Shown here: positions 19,353-27,525 of the stretch, piece by piece
Layout: every line of letters starts with the position of its first letter
Position numbering within the stretch: position 1 is the stretch's first letter
Assembly (NCBI RefSeq): GCF_009903685.1
Contig: NZ_JAAABI010000002.1
Coordinates: 372,001-436,000, forward strand
Direction: 5' to 3'
DNA from: Flagellimonas ochracea
GTDB lineage: Bacteria; Bacteroidota; Bacteroidia; Flavobacteriales; Flavobacteriaceae
Length of the DNA: 64,000 nucleotides
Program-made: the position numbers and the translations under genes
The notes under the pieces: model-generated
What the model was told of the DNA's origin: nothing
What the model saw: the letters and a program-made list of their open reading frames with translations, nothing else
The model's database searches: none

Positions 19353-19760
19353 ATGGATAAAATTGAACATATTGGCATTGCGGTCAAAAATTTGGAAGCC
19401 TCGAACGAGTTGTTCGCCAAAATTTTTGGATCCCCTCATTATAAGGTAGAAGAAGTGGCTTCCGAAGGAGTAAGGACTTCGTTCTTTAAATCAGGACCAA
19501 ACAAGGTGGAATTGTTGGAAGCTACAAACCCTAGCAGCCCCATAGCCAAATTCTTGGAGAAAAAAGGAGAGGGCATTCACCATATAGCCTTCGCCGTTGA
19601 GGATTTGGAAGCAGAGATGAAACGTTTAGAAGGGGAAGGGCTTGTTATTTTGCCTGGATTTCCTAAAAAAGGAGCTGACAACAAGCAAGTTGCCTTTTTA
19701 CATCCCAAGGGTACTAACGGTGTTCTTGTGGAGCTTTGCCAAGAGATAAATAAGGGTTAG
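19353..19760 (+). CDS. mce: Methylmalonyl-CoA epimerase
   Basis: The 135-residue VOC-fold protein shows both halves of the metal site: HIGIAVKNLE (His at residue 6), VELLEATN, then HHIAFAVEDLE and a late Glu in GVLVELCQE. It interconverts (R)- and (S)-methylmalonyl-CoA in the propionate/odd-chain and branched-chain degradation route. A TAATTTTG -7-like box is at 19307-19314. Length and motifs are those of the family. The downstream tRNA gene has its own promoter. Confidence 0.92.
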   Translation: MDKIEHIGIAVKNLEASNELFAKIFGSPHYKVEEVASEGVRTSFFKSGPNKVELLEATNPSSPIAKFLEKKGEGIHHIAFAVEDLEAEMKRLEGEGLVILPGFPKKGADNKQVAFLHPKGTNGVLVELCQEINKG

Positions 19761-19773
19761 GGACGTTAAAACC

Positions 19774-19804
19774 TTGCGGTAAAGCAAAATAAACATTAAT
19801 ATTG
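19774..19804 (+). promoter_or_regulatory. Promoter of the tRNA gene
   Basis: TTG at 19774-19776 and TAATATTG at 19797-19804 are separated by 20 bases, one base off the TAnnTTTG consensus in the -7 box. Transcription would start near 19811, about 10 bases before the mature tRNA 5' end at 19821. Confidence 0.6.
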
Positions 19805-19820
19805 CATCCGCAAAAATGCG

Positions 19821-19897
19821 GGTCCTATAGCTCAGTTGGTTAGAGCACCTGACTCATAATCAGGGGGTCCCTGGTTCGAGCCCAGGTGGGACCACCA
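19821..19897 (+). tRNA. tRNA with CAT anticodon (elongator Met or lysidine-type Ile2)
   Basis: A full cloverleaf is readable: acceptor GGTCCTA/TGGGACC, D stem GCTC/GAGC, anticodon stem CCTGA/TCAGG with loop CTCATAA (anticodon CAT), T stem CCTGG/CCAGG with TTCGAGC loop, discriminator A and encoded CCA. The C4-G69 and C5-G68 pairs in the acceptor stem are features used by TilS in tRNA-Ile2 of E. coli, so an Ile2 identity is possible; Met is the default call. The 3' end is the integration site of island A, which has supplied the terminal bases. Confidence 0.9.
19882..19895 (+). repeat. att core, copy 1 (attL, inside the tRNA 3' end)
   Basis: CCAGGTGGGACCAC is the last part of the T stem and the acceptor 3' strand of the tRNA. 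It recurs exactly at 31520-31533 and at 44692-44705. Integration of the recombinase-bearing island leaves the tRNA whole on this side. Confidence 0.8.
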
Positions 19898-19949
19898 AAA
19901 GAATCCGTAACACATTGATAAAAAGATGGTTGCGGATTTTTAATTTAAT

Positions 19950-19975
19950 ATTTGTACGGTATTTGTACTGTTAAT
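19950..19975 (+). repeat. Left arm-type tandem repeat of island A
   Basis: TTTGTACGGT followed by TTTGTACTGT, one base apart, lies 55 bases inside the left att core. The same tandem motif, in the same orientation, is at 31359-31383 near the right end. Paired direct repeats flanking an att core are typical of integrase arm-binding sites; that role is inferred. Confidence 0.6.
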
Positions 19976-20324
19976 ACACCTTGCCAGATACAGTTTTAAT
20001 AAGTAGTTTGAAAATTGCTATGTTTGGGTGACTACAGTAAAGTTAAGATTTCTTCGAGTTTTCAACTTTACTTTCCCATCTAATGATATCAAAGGTGAAG
20101 TGGAATATTTCCATCTTCCGATCAGGTAAGTCTCCTGAAAAACTTTGATTCCATGGGATTTCATAAGAAGGCAATGAAGTGGGTTAAGCTACTCATGAAA
20201 ATTGTCCAGATTATTAAAGAAATCGCTTGGATAATTGGAACTTTGTGGTAAGACACGTTAAAATTTGTATTCCAATTAAATTAAATTAAATTAAATCAAA
20301 GTTTCAGTTAGACAGGCTGATTGA

Positions 20325-20358
20325 AGGGGTGGTGCTAAGGCGCCGCCCCTATTTTTTT
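20325..20358 (+). terminator. Hairpin followed by a T run in the left end of island A
   Basis: AGGGGTGG at 20325-20332 pairs with CCGCCCCT at 20343-20350 (one G-T wobble), followed by seven T residues. It looks like an intrinsic terminator, although no gene ends just upstream; it might end a small untranslated RNA or read-through from the tRNA promoter. Confidence 0.5.
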
Positions 20359-20902
20359 GCCACAACTTATAGGAAGGCATAACCTAAGCAACAAAAATCA
20401 AAGGCGTTGATTTTGTTAATTAATCAAATTAGGGCAATTGACATATCGACTAAACCCAAAAAAGTTAAAAGATTACATACTCATTTGAGGCCTAAAACCC
20501 CGCCCCCCCTTGAAAAATTGGTTTTCTTTTTACAAGAACCACCCCCTAATTATAGTATCACCTTACTCCAAAAATGAAAGACTCCAAAAAAATTAAGGAT
20601 AAGACAAGCGAATAGAACCCTAATCCACAGAATATCTGTGTCTTATGTGATCACTTTTGTTAATTTTAGGATTATTCACCATCAGAGTAAGTCAATTGTT
20701 ATATCCTTGTGGGGGATGGAGATATGACAGGTTTTTTACCTAAATGAAATGATATTTCGCGAATAAAAATATGAGGGTAACGAAAAGGAATAAGTATTCA
20801 TTTATGTCCTTGGGAAGTATTTAGGTGAACTTAATTGTCTTATGGAAATGACTATATTCGTAAGACAGAAGAAAAGCAGATTTTTCTAACCGTTGTCAAT
20901 TT

Positions 20903-21631
20903 ATGAGGTATAATAATGCTCCCATCAAGGAAGCGATTTTTGATATTAGAATCGATAAACTCGAGAATGGTTCATTGGAAAATCTCGAAAAGTTTCACGA
21001 AAGAATTATCAAAGACTATCCCGAGAAAAAGAAGCAAATTTCATTTGTTGGGAAGATTCAGCTGAAAGATGGTGTAAAAGTTAAGGATGAAACAGACTCC
21101 CATATGAAGGGATATGTATTTTCGTCGAAAGATTCAAAAACGCAAGTTCAAGTAAAAATTGATGGATTTACGCTTAACCGTATAAGTTCATATGAAAGCT
21201 GGGATAAGTTCTCCTCTGAAGCAATGAGAATTTGGAAGATGTACCAGCGAAGTTTTGGACCCCTAAACATAACAAGGATTGCGGTAAGATATATCAATAG
21301 AATTGAGATCCCTTTGCCTTTAGACAAGTTTCAAGATTATATTATTAACATGCCTCCAATTCCAAGAAATTTGCCTCAGTCTTTTGAAGGTTTTTTCATG
21401 CAAATACAAGTCCCTGGATCAGGAAACGGCACAAGTGTTATTCTAAATGAAACTATTGAAAAACCTACAAAATCTCATTTGCCATTTATCTTGGATATTG
21501 ATGTATTCCGAATAGGGGAGTTAAGTATGGAAACAAAAGACTTGAAAGAAGCATTTGAACAATTACGTGTAATAAAGAACAACACATTCGAAAGTTGTAT
21601 TACTGACAAAACAAGAGAATTATTCAACTAA
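20903..21631 (+). CDS. TIGR04255 family protein
   Basis: The 242-residue protein fits TIGR04255: an N-terminal NNAPIKEAIFDIRID block, the GFTLNRISSYESWDKF centre, ITRIAVRYINRIEIP, and a C-terminal FEQLRVIKNNTFESCITDKTRELF. The biochemical role of this family is not known to me; it is often seen in accessory regions. It is the first gene of a three-gene run: its stop is 1 base before the next ATG. The start ATG is used because the family motif begins at residue 4. The run precedes a restriction-modification gene, which suggests a defence or toxin-type role, by context only. Confidence 0.75.
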   Translation: MRYNNAPIKEAIFDIRIDKLENGSLENLEKFHERIIKDYPEKKKQISFVGKIQLKDGVKVKDETDSHMKGYVFSSKDSKTQVQVKIDGFTLNRISSYESWDKFSSEAMRIWKMYQRSFGPLNITRIAVRYINRIEIPLPLDKFQDYIINMPPIPRNLPQSFEGFFMQIQVPGSGNGTSVILNETIEKPTKSHLPFILDIDVFRIGELSMETKDLKEAFEQLRVIKNNTFESCITDKTRELFN

Positions 21632-21632
21632 C

Positions 21633-22058
21633 ATGAGTTCAATAATCAAAACAGAAACCGTACAACCTGCTGGCCTTACTGATACTGCTCAAACTTTGGA
21701 CATAAATTTCTCCAATGCCTTCAACATGTATTTAGGAGAGAGTGTTTTGATGACCCAAAAATTTGAGAAAAAGGGGTATAAAAAATTCCTTAAGCTTAAG
21801 GATCAATGGTTAGAAGAGACCATGTTTGCCTCCAATAGCTCTGATATATTTTCTAATTCTGCTTACGAACAAATTATTTCTATGGGAGAGCTGGCTATCC
21901 CTTGGATTATCCGTGACCTAAAAAGGTCTAACAATCACTGGTTTTATGCCCTACGAAATATCACAGGAGAAAATCCCATACCTCAGGAGCACGCTGGTGC
22001 TATTGATCAAATGAAGGAGGATTGGGTTGATTGGGCTGAAATCAATGATTACTTATGA
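21633..22058 (+). CDS. Unknown protein, middle gene of the TIGR04255 cassette
   Basis: I do not assign a function to this 141-residue protein. Residues 1-45 are low in conserved features. Residues 46-141 are helical, with a C-terminal block ELAIPWIIRDLKRSNNHWFY, ALRNITGENPIP and MKEDWVDWAE that looks conserved in kind, and no membrane segment. The first gene ends 1 base upstream and the next start overlaps its stop (ATGA at 22055-22058), so translation is probably coupled. A role as partner or regulator of the flanking genes is a guess. Confidence 0.7.
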   Translation: MSSIIKTETVQPAGLTDTAQTLDINFSNAFNMYLGESVLMTQKFEKKGYKKFLKLKDQWLEETMFASNSSDIFSNSAYEQIISMGELAIPWIIRDLKRSNNHWFYALRNITGENPIPQEHAGAIDQMKEDWVDWAEINDYL

Positions 22059-22486
22059 CACGAATAAGTTTTCCAAATTTTCCAAATAGCCATAGAGACC
22101 CTTTTCTTATAACAAGCACCTTTACCACTAATTATAACTGCATAGCCTGGGCATATGGCGATGATACAAAATGGTACTGGCCTGATCCGGACTATATTTT
22201 CTATTGGCCGCCGGGAATACCAAGGGAGATTACTATCGAGGCATTCATCGAGCTATTTAGGTCAATAGGATATGATATATGCCCAAATGGCGATAAAGAG
22301 GAAAATATAGAAAAAATTGCAATTTTTACGGATAATAACGGAGAGCCTAAACATGCAGCGAGGCAATTGCCGGAGGGTATTTGGACAAGCAAACTGGGCC
22401 CTAATATAGATGTAAGCCATTCGATCACCTCTATGGAGGGGGGTGAATATGGAAATGTACGAGTATACATGTTCAGAAATTTATAA
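22055..22486 (+). CDS. DUF7689-like protein with a candidate Cys/His active site
   Basis: The 143-residue soluble protein has an early YNCIAWAYGDD motif (Cys29), an aromatic stretch KWYWPDPDYIFYWPPG, and a later HAARQLPEGIWTSKLG block (His100) with a second His at 122. The order Cys...His with NCxAWA resembles papain-like or NlpC/P60-type folds, and the pattern recalls DUF7689 proteins; catalysis is not shown. It overlaps the preceding gene by 4 bases. The restriction-enzyme start lies 24 bases downstream, so all four genes may share one transcript. Confidence 0.65.
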   Translation: MTRISFPNFPNSHRDPFLITSTFTTNYNCIAWAYGDDTKWYWPDPDYIFYWPPGIPREITIEAFIELFRSIGYDICPNGDKEENIEKIAIFTDNNGEPKHAARQLPEGIWTSKLGPNIDVSHSITSMEGGEYGNVRVYMFRNL

Positions 22487-22510
22487 TCTTCATTACAAAT
22501 ACCAGTTGCA

Positions 22511-25500
22511 TTGAGCTTCCAAAAAATATTAGATAAATACAGAAAAATATCATTCTCAGAACGAGACAAAGGCGAGCGCTTCGAAAGGCTGATGCAAGCC
22601 TATTTACAAACCGACCCTAAATATGCCTTCAAACTAAAGAATGTTTGGTTATGGAATGAGTTCCCAGGTAAACTCGAATTAGGCGGCGGGGACACCGGAA
22701 TAGATTTAGTGGCACTGACCCACGAAGGGGATTATTGGGCGATTCAATGTAAATGTTACCAAGAAAATTCGTTGATAGACAAGCCAGCGGTAGATAGCTT
22801 TCTCTCCACTTCCAGCCGGACCTTCTTGAACGAACAAATGCAAACCACACGGTTCGCTCAACGTATTTGGATTTCCACTACTAATCGCTGGGGCTCCAAT
22901 GCTTCTGAGGCAATCAGAAACCAGGACCCACCTGTAACCCGGATTAACCTCTTTGATCTCATTGAAGCACCTGTTGATTGGGTCAAACTTGAGGAAGGTA
23001 TCCACGGCGAACAGGCAAGGACCCCGAAAAAATCTCTCTACAAACACCAGAAAGAGGCTTTAGAAAAAGCTCACGAGCATTTCAAAGAAGATGATCGTGG
23101 GAAACTTATTATGGCTTGTGGTACGGGAAAAACGTTTACAGCGCTTCGTATAGCAGAGCACGAGACTGATGGAAGGGGGCTGATTCTCTTCCTGGTTCCA
23201 TCTATTGCTTTGCTCGGTCAAACACTCAGAGAATGGAGCGCGGATGCAAATGAGCCAATAAATGCTATCGCGATCTGCTCAGATCCAGCCATTACAAAAC
23301 AAAAATCAAAGAATCCAGATACAGATTCTTTTAGTGTTGTTGACTTGGCTTTTCCTGCATCGACGGATTCGGATTTTATCCTACACCAATTCGAGCAGAT
23401 CAAACAAACTGGAAGCCAGGGGATGACTGTAGTCTTCTCCACATATCAGTCTATTGAAGTGATTGCAGAAGCCCAAAATGTATTGCTGAAGAACGGCTTC
23501 TCTGAATTTGATTTGATCATTTGCGATGAAGCTCACCGTACGACGGGTGTTTCATTAGCCGGGGATGATGAATCAGCCTTTACCAAAGTTCATGATTCAG
23601 GTTTCTTGAAGGCTAAAAAGCGCCTGTATATGACTGCAACTCCCCGGCTGTATAGCGACGAATCTAAAAGCAAAGCAGCTCAGGCAGAGGCAATCCTTTG
23701 CTCAATGGATGATCCGGCCTTATATGGAAATGAAATCTATCGCATTGGTTTTGGTGAAGCCGTGGAGCGGGATTTACTTACCGACTATAAGGTTCTCATA
23801 CTTACGTTAAACGACAAAGATGTACCTCCCGCAGTACAGCGCATGATCTCAGATGGTGAGTTTGAAATTAACACGGATGATGTTTCCAAGATTATTGGAA
23901 CCATCAATGCTCTGTCCAAACAATTTTTAGGTGATGGGGGGGAAACAAAGGAATCTGATCCGGCACCTATGAAACGTGCGGTGGCATTTTGTTCCAACAT
24001 TGCTACCTCAAAGAAGATAGCAGCTACGTATAACACTGCAAACGAGACCTACCTCAGCCAATTACCGTCTGAGAAGAAAACTCAGATGGTTACAACCGAT
24101 GCCAAACACATGGACGGAACAATGGCTGCTCCGGAACGGGACGAAATGTTGACCTGGCTCAAAGAAGAAACACCTGATAACGAATGCCGAATTATAAGCA
24201 ATGTACGGGTGCTAAGTGAAGGGGTTGATGTGCCAACCTTGGATTCTGTTCTCTTTCTCTCAGCCCGAAACTCCCAAGTAGATGTGGTCCAATCCGTAGG
24301 ACGGGTTATGCGGAAGGCCCCTGGTAAGAAATACGGCTACATTGTTATTCCAGTCGTAGTCCCTTTTGATGTAGAAGCAGATAAGGCGCTGGACGACAAT
24401 GAGCGCTACAAGGTTGTATGGACTGTTCTGAACGCTCTTCGTGCGCATGACGACCGCTTCAATGCTACTGTAAATAAAATTGAACTCAACAAGAGAAAAC
24501 CTAACAATATCCTGGTTGGCCGCCCCGAATATTCATTCGATGAGAATGGAAACCCTCAAGCCTGGAATGAAGATCAGGCTGGGTACGGAACACCTAAAGA
24601 CATAGCACAACAGCTTGCATTGCAATTTGAAGAATTACAATCTGTGGTTTTTGCCAGGATGGTTGAAAAAGTGGGCGATCGAAGATATTGGGAGCAATGG
24701 GCAAAAGATGTGGCCCAAATTGCCGACCGTCAAATAGAGCGTATAACTTATCTAATCCAGAATAAAACAGATCAACGAAAGGCCTTTGACAACTTCTTAG
24801 AAGGACTTCAAAAAAATATCAATCCAAGTATTGCTGAGAGCCAGGCTGTTGAGATGTTAGCGCAGCACATAATAACTAAACCAATATTTGAAGCATTATT
24901 TGAGGGTTACTCTTTTGAGAATAATAATGCAGTCTCAGTAGCCATGCAGGGAATGCTGGACGCTTTGGAAGATGGGAGTAACCTGGCAGAGCAGGAAGAC
25001 ACTCTGCAAAAATTTTACGATTCAGTAAGGAAGCGGGCAGAGGGTATTGATAACGCAGAAGGTAAGCAGCGCATAATCATTGAGCTTTACGATAAGTTTT
25101 TCAAAACTGCTTTTCCAAAAATGGTGGAACAGTTGGGGATCGTATATACACCGGTTGAAGTCGTAGACTTTATTATTCACTCGGTAAACGATGTTTTGAA
25201 AAAGGAATTTGGTCGTAGCATTTCAGACGAAAATATCCATGTTCTTGATCCATTTACGGGCACAGGAACTTTTATCACCAGGTTATTGCAAAGCGGATTG
25301 ATTGATTCCAGAGATTTAGATAGAAAGTATAGAAATGAGCTACATGCAAATGAAATAGTCTTGTTAGCATACTATATCGCTGCTGTGAATATTGAAAACG
25401 CTTATCATGATCAAATTGGAGAAGATAACGAATATGAGCCGTTTGAGGGAATCGTATTGACTGACACATTCCAATTAGGAGAAATAGAAACAGGAGAACA

Positions 25501-27385
25501 GCTATTCTCTGAAATGTTTCCTCAAAACTCGGCACGTGTAGAGCGCCAGAAAGATGCTCCACTAAGGGTGATTCTTGGAAATCCACCATATTCAGTTGGA
25601 CAGCAAAGTGCAAACGACAACGCTGCAAATCAAAAGTATGACCATCTCGAAGATAGAATAGCAGAAACCTATGCCTCACTTTCAACAGCAACAAATCGAG
25701 GGGCGCTCTATGATGCTTATATTAAGGCCTTTCGCTGGAGTACAGATCGATTAGATTCTGAGAATGGTGGGGTAATTGGATTTGTTACAAATGGTGCCTG
25801 GTTAGACAGTAATAGTACGGATGGCTTTCGAAAATCCATTGAAAAAGAGTTTTCAAGCATTTGGGTTTTCAATACCAGGGGAAATGCCAGGACTCAAGGT
25901 GAGCTTAGGAGAAAGGAAGCAGGAAATGTATTTGGCCATGGGTCAAGAACTCCCATTTCGATAACATTACTTGTAAAGAAACCCGGGGATAACAGGAACA
26001 AGGCAGAAATCAATTATTACGACATTGGCGACTATCTCAGCAAAGAAGAGAAGTTGGATATCATCGGAAATCATAAATCGGTATTTAGTGATCAAATAAA
26101 ATGGAGGAAATTAAGTCCAAATATTCATGGTGATTGGCTTAATAAGCGTAATGAGTTATTTGAAACTTTTATTCCTCTTGGCGACAAAAAGGGAGATGAA
26201 GAGTATAAATCCTTTTTTACTCCATTCTATAGCAATGGTGTGAAAACAAATCGCGATGCCTGGGTTTACAATTTTGACAAACAAACATTAACCAAAAATA
26301 TGCACGAGACGATTCGTCTCTATAATGAAGGGTTAAAGGTTTTTATTGAAAAAAGCGCTGGGAAGAAAAAGCCAAAGGCAGACGATTACATAGACTTTTC
26401 TCAAAGAATGATTTCTTGGACACGTGAAATTAAGTGGGATATAGAAAAAGGAAAGGAATATACTTTCGAGCCAGATTGTTTGACATATGGATTATACCGT
26501 CCTTTTGTAAAGCAGCATTTGTATTTCAATAGCGGGTGGAATAATATGCAATACTTAATGCCTAAGTTATTTCCCACTGGAAATTCTGAGAATCAGGTAA
26601 TATGTTTACCAGCTCCAGGAGGCAAGAAAGACTTTACGGTTATTATTTCAAATTTAATCCCAGACATTCATCTTAATGGCGACAATCAATGTTTCCCTTT
26701 GTATTACTACGAAAAACGGGAGAAAAATACTCTTAGTTTATTTGACGAAGCAGGAGATAATGAATTTGTACGTAAGGAGGGGGTTTCTGACTTTATTCTA
26801 AACAGATCCAAAAAAGTTTATGGAAAAAATGTAGAAAGAAAGGACATCTTCTACTACGTCTACGGCATTTTACATAGCCCAGACTATCGTATGTCTTTTG
26901 CGAACGACCTAAAAAAAATGCTCCCCAGGATTCCATTAGTGGAAGATGTTAGAGACTTCTGGAAATTAAGTAAAGCAGGCCGAAAATTAGCCGATCTTCA
27001 TCTAAACTATGAAAATGTTGAAGGGTATCGAGAAGTTGAGGTTATCGGAGAAGAATCAAATTATTTCAGGGTTGAGAAGATGCGCTTCCCAAAAAAGGGA
27101 AAGACGGACACCATTATTTACAATAGTAAGATCACTATTACTAACATCCCTGCAAAGGCATACGAGTATGTTGTAAATGGTAAATCTGCCATCGAATGGA
27201 TCATGGAGCGCTACCAGCTAAAAACCGATAATAAAAGTGGCATTACCAATGATCCCAATGATTGGGCTAAGGAGGTTGACAACCCTCGGTATATTCTGGA
27301 TTTACTACTGAGTATTATCAACGTTAGTATGCAAACTGTTGAGATTGTGGAAGGGTTGCCGGAACTTGAATTTGAAACCGATTAA
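22511..27385 (+). CDS. Type ISP-like single-chain restriction-modification enzyme
   Basis: The 1624-residue protein joins all functions of a Type ISP (LlaGI/LlaBIII-like) enzyme. An Mrr-type nuclease is at about 20-100 (GDTGIDLVAL with Asp65, then AIQCK with Lys81). A superfamily 2 helicase follows, with Walker A ACGTGKT near 202, ICDEAHR near 340 and VVQSVGRVMRK near 595. The adenine methyltransferase has VLDPFTGTGTFI near 911 and GNPPY near 1023. The C-terminal ~450 residues should hold target recognition. It cuts unmodified foreign DNA after translocation and protects host DNA by N6-adenine methylation. The start is a TTG, since family members begin just before DKYRKxSFSERDKGxRFE and no ATG is available there. 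Confidence 0.88.
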   Translation: MSFQKILDKYRKISFSERDKGERFERLMQAYLQTDPKYAFKLKNVWLWNEFPGKLELGGGDTGIDLVALTHEGDYWAIQCKCYQENSLIDKPAVDSFLSTSSRTFLNEQMQTTRFAQRIWISTTNRWGSNASEAIRNQDPPVTRINLFDLIEAPVDWVKLEEGIHGEQARTPKKSLYKHQKEALEKAHEHFKEDDRGKLIMACGTGKTFTALRIAEHETDGRGLILFLVPSIALLGQTLREWSADANEPINAIAICSDPAITKQKSKNPDTDSFSVVDLAFPASTDSDFILHQFEQIKQTGSQGMTVVFSTYQSIEVIAEAQNVLLKNGFSEFDLIICDEAHRTTGVSLAGDDESAFTKVHDSGFLKAKKRLYMTATPRLYSDESKSKAAQAEAILCSMDDPALYGNEIYRIGFGEAVERDLLTDYKVLILTLNDKDVPPAVQRMISDGEFEINTDDVSKIIGTINALSKQFLGDGGETKESDPAPMKRAVAFCSNIATSKKIAATYNTANETYLSQLPSEKKTQMVTTDAKHMDGTMAAPERDEMLTWLKEETPDNECRIISNVRVLSEGVDVPTLDSVLFLSARNSQVDVVQSVGRVMRKAPGKKYGYIVIPVVVPFDVEADKALDDNERYKVVWTVLNALRAHDDRFNATVNKIELNKRKPNNILVGRPEYSFDENGNPQAWNEDQAGYGTPKDIAQQLALQFEELQSVVFARMVEKVGDRRYWEQWAKDVAQIADRQIERITYLIQNKTDQRKAFDNFLEGLQKNINPSIAESQAVEMLAQHIITKPIFEALFEGYSFENNNAVSVAMQGMLDALEDGSNLAEQEDTLQKFYDSVRKRAEGIDNAEGKQRIIIELYDKFFKTAFPKMVEQLGIVYTPVEVVDFIIHSVNDVLKKEFGRSISDENIHVLDPFTGTGTFITRLLQSGLIDSRDLDRKYRNELHANEIVLLAYYIAAVNIENAYHDQIGEDNEYEPFEGIVLTDTFQLGEIETGEQLFSEMFPQNSARVERQKDAPLRVILGNPPYSVGQQSANDNAANQKYDHLEDRIAETYASLSTATNRGALYDAYIKAFRWSTDRLDSENGGVIGFVTNGAWLDSNSTDGFRKSIEKEFSSIWVFNTRGNARTQGELRRKEAGNVFGHGSRTPISITLLVKKPGDNRNKAEINYYDIGDYLSKEEKLDIIGNHKSVFSDQIKWRKLSPNIHGDWLNKRNELFETFIPLGDKKGDEEYKSFFTPFYSNGVKTNRDAWVYNFDKQTLTKNMHETIRLYNEGLKVFIEKSAGKKKPKADDYIDFSQRMISWTREIKWDIEKGKEYTFEPDCLTYGLYRPFVKQHLYFNSGWNNMQYLMPKLFPTGNSENQVICLPAPGGKKDFTVIISNLIPDIHLNGDNQCFPLYYYEKREKNTLSLFDEAGDNEFVRKEGVSDFILNRSKKVYGKNVERKDIFYYVYGILHSPDYRMSFANDLKKMLPRIPLVEDVRDFWKLSKAGRKLADLHLNYENVEGYREVEVIGEESNYFRVEKMRFPKKGKTDTIIYNSKITITNIPAKAYEYVVNGKSAIEWIMERYQLKTDNKSGITNDPNDWAKEVDNPRYILDLLLSIINVSMQTVEIVEGLPELEFETD

Positions 27386-27525
27386 CCTGGACTAAGCTAT
27401 TTTATTTTAACACTATTTTAGGAGTGTACTCATAAAGCCTGAAGAAGTTGAAAATCAGCATATTATAAGCTAATAATTTCTACAATTAACAGAATCACCA
27501 ACATTAGGGGTAAAGGAAGGGGATT

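Larger units (their letters stand above)
19898..20902. other. Gene-free left end of island A
   Basis: About 1 kb has no supported coding frame. It contains the left arm-like repeats (19950-19975), a terminator-like hairpin (20325-20358), a run of four short TTAAA repeats around 20276-20298 and an AT-rich stretch before the first cargo gene. I see no tRNA, CRISPR or reverse-transcriptase-linked RNA here. Confidence 0.5.

Noticed and set aside
20276-20298. Short TTAAA repeats as a possible iteron origin or CRISPR
   Set aside because: The units are only five bases long with no spacers or flanking replication gene; they look like simple AT-rich sequence.
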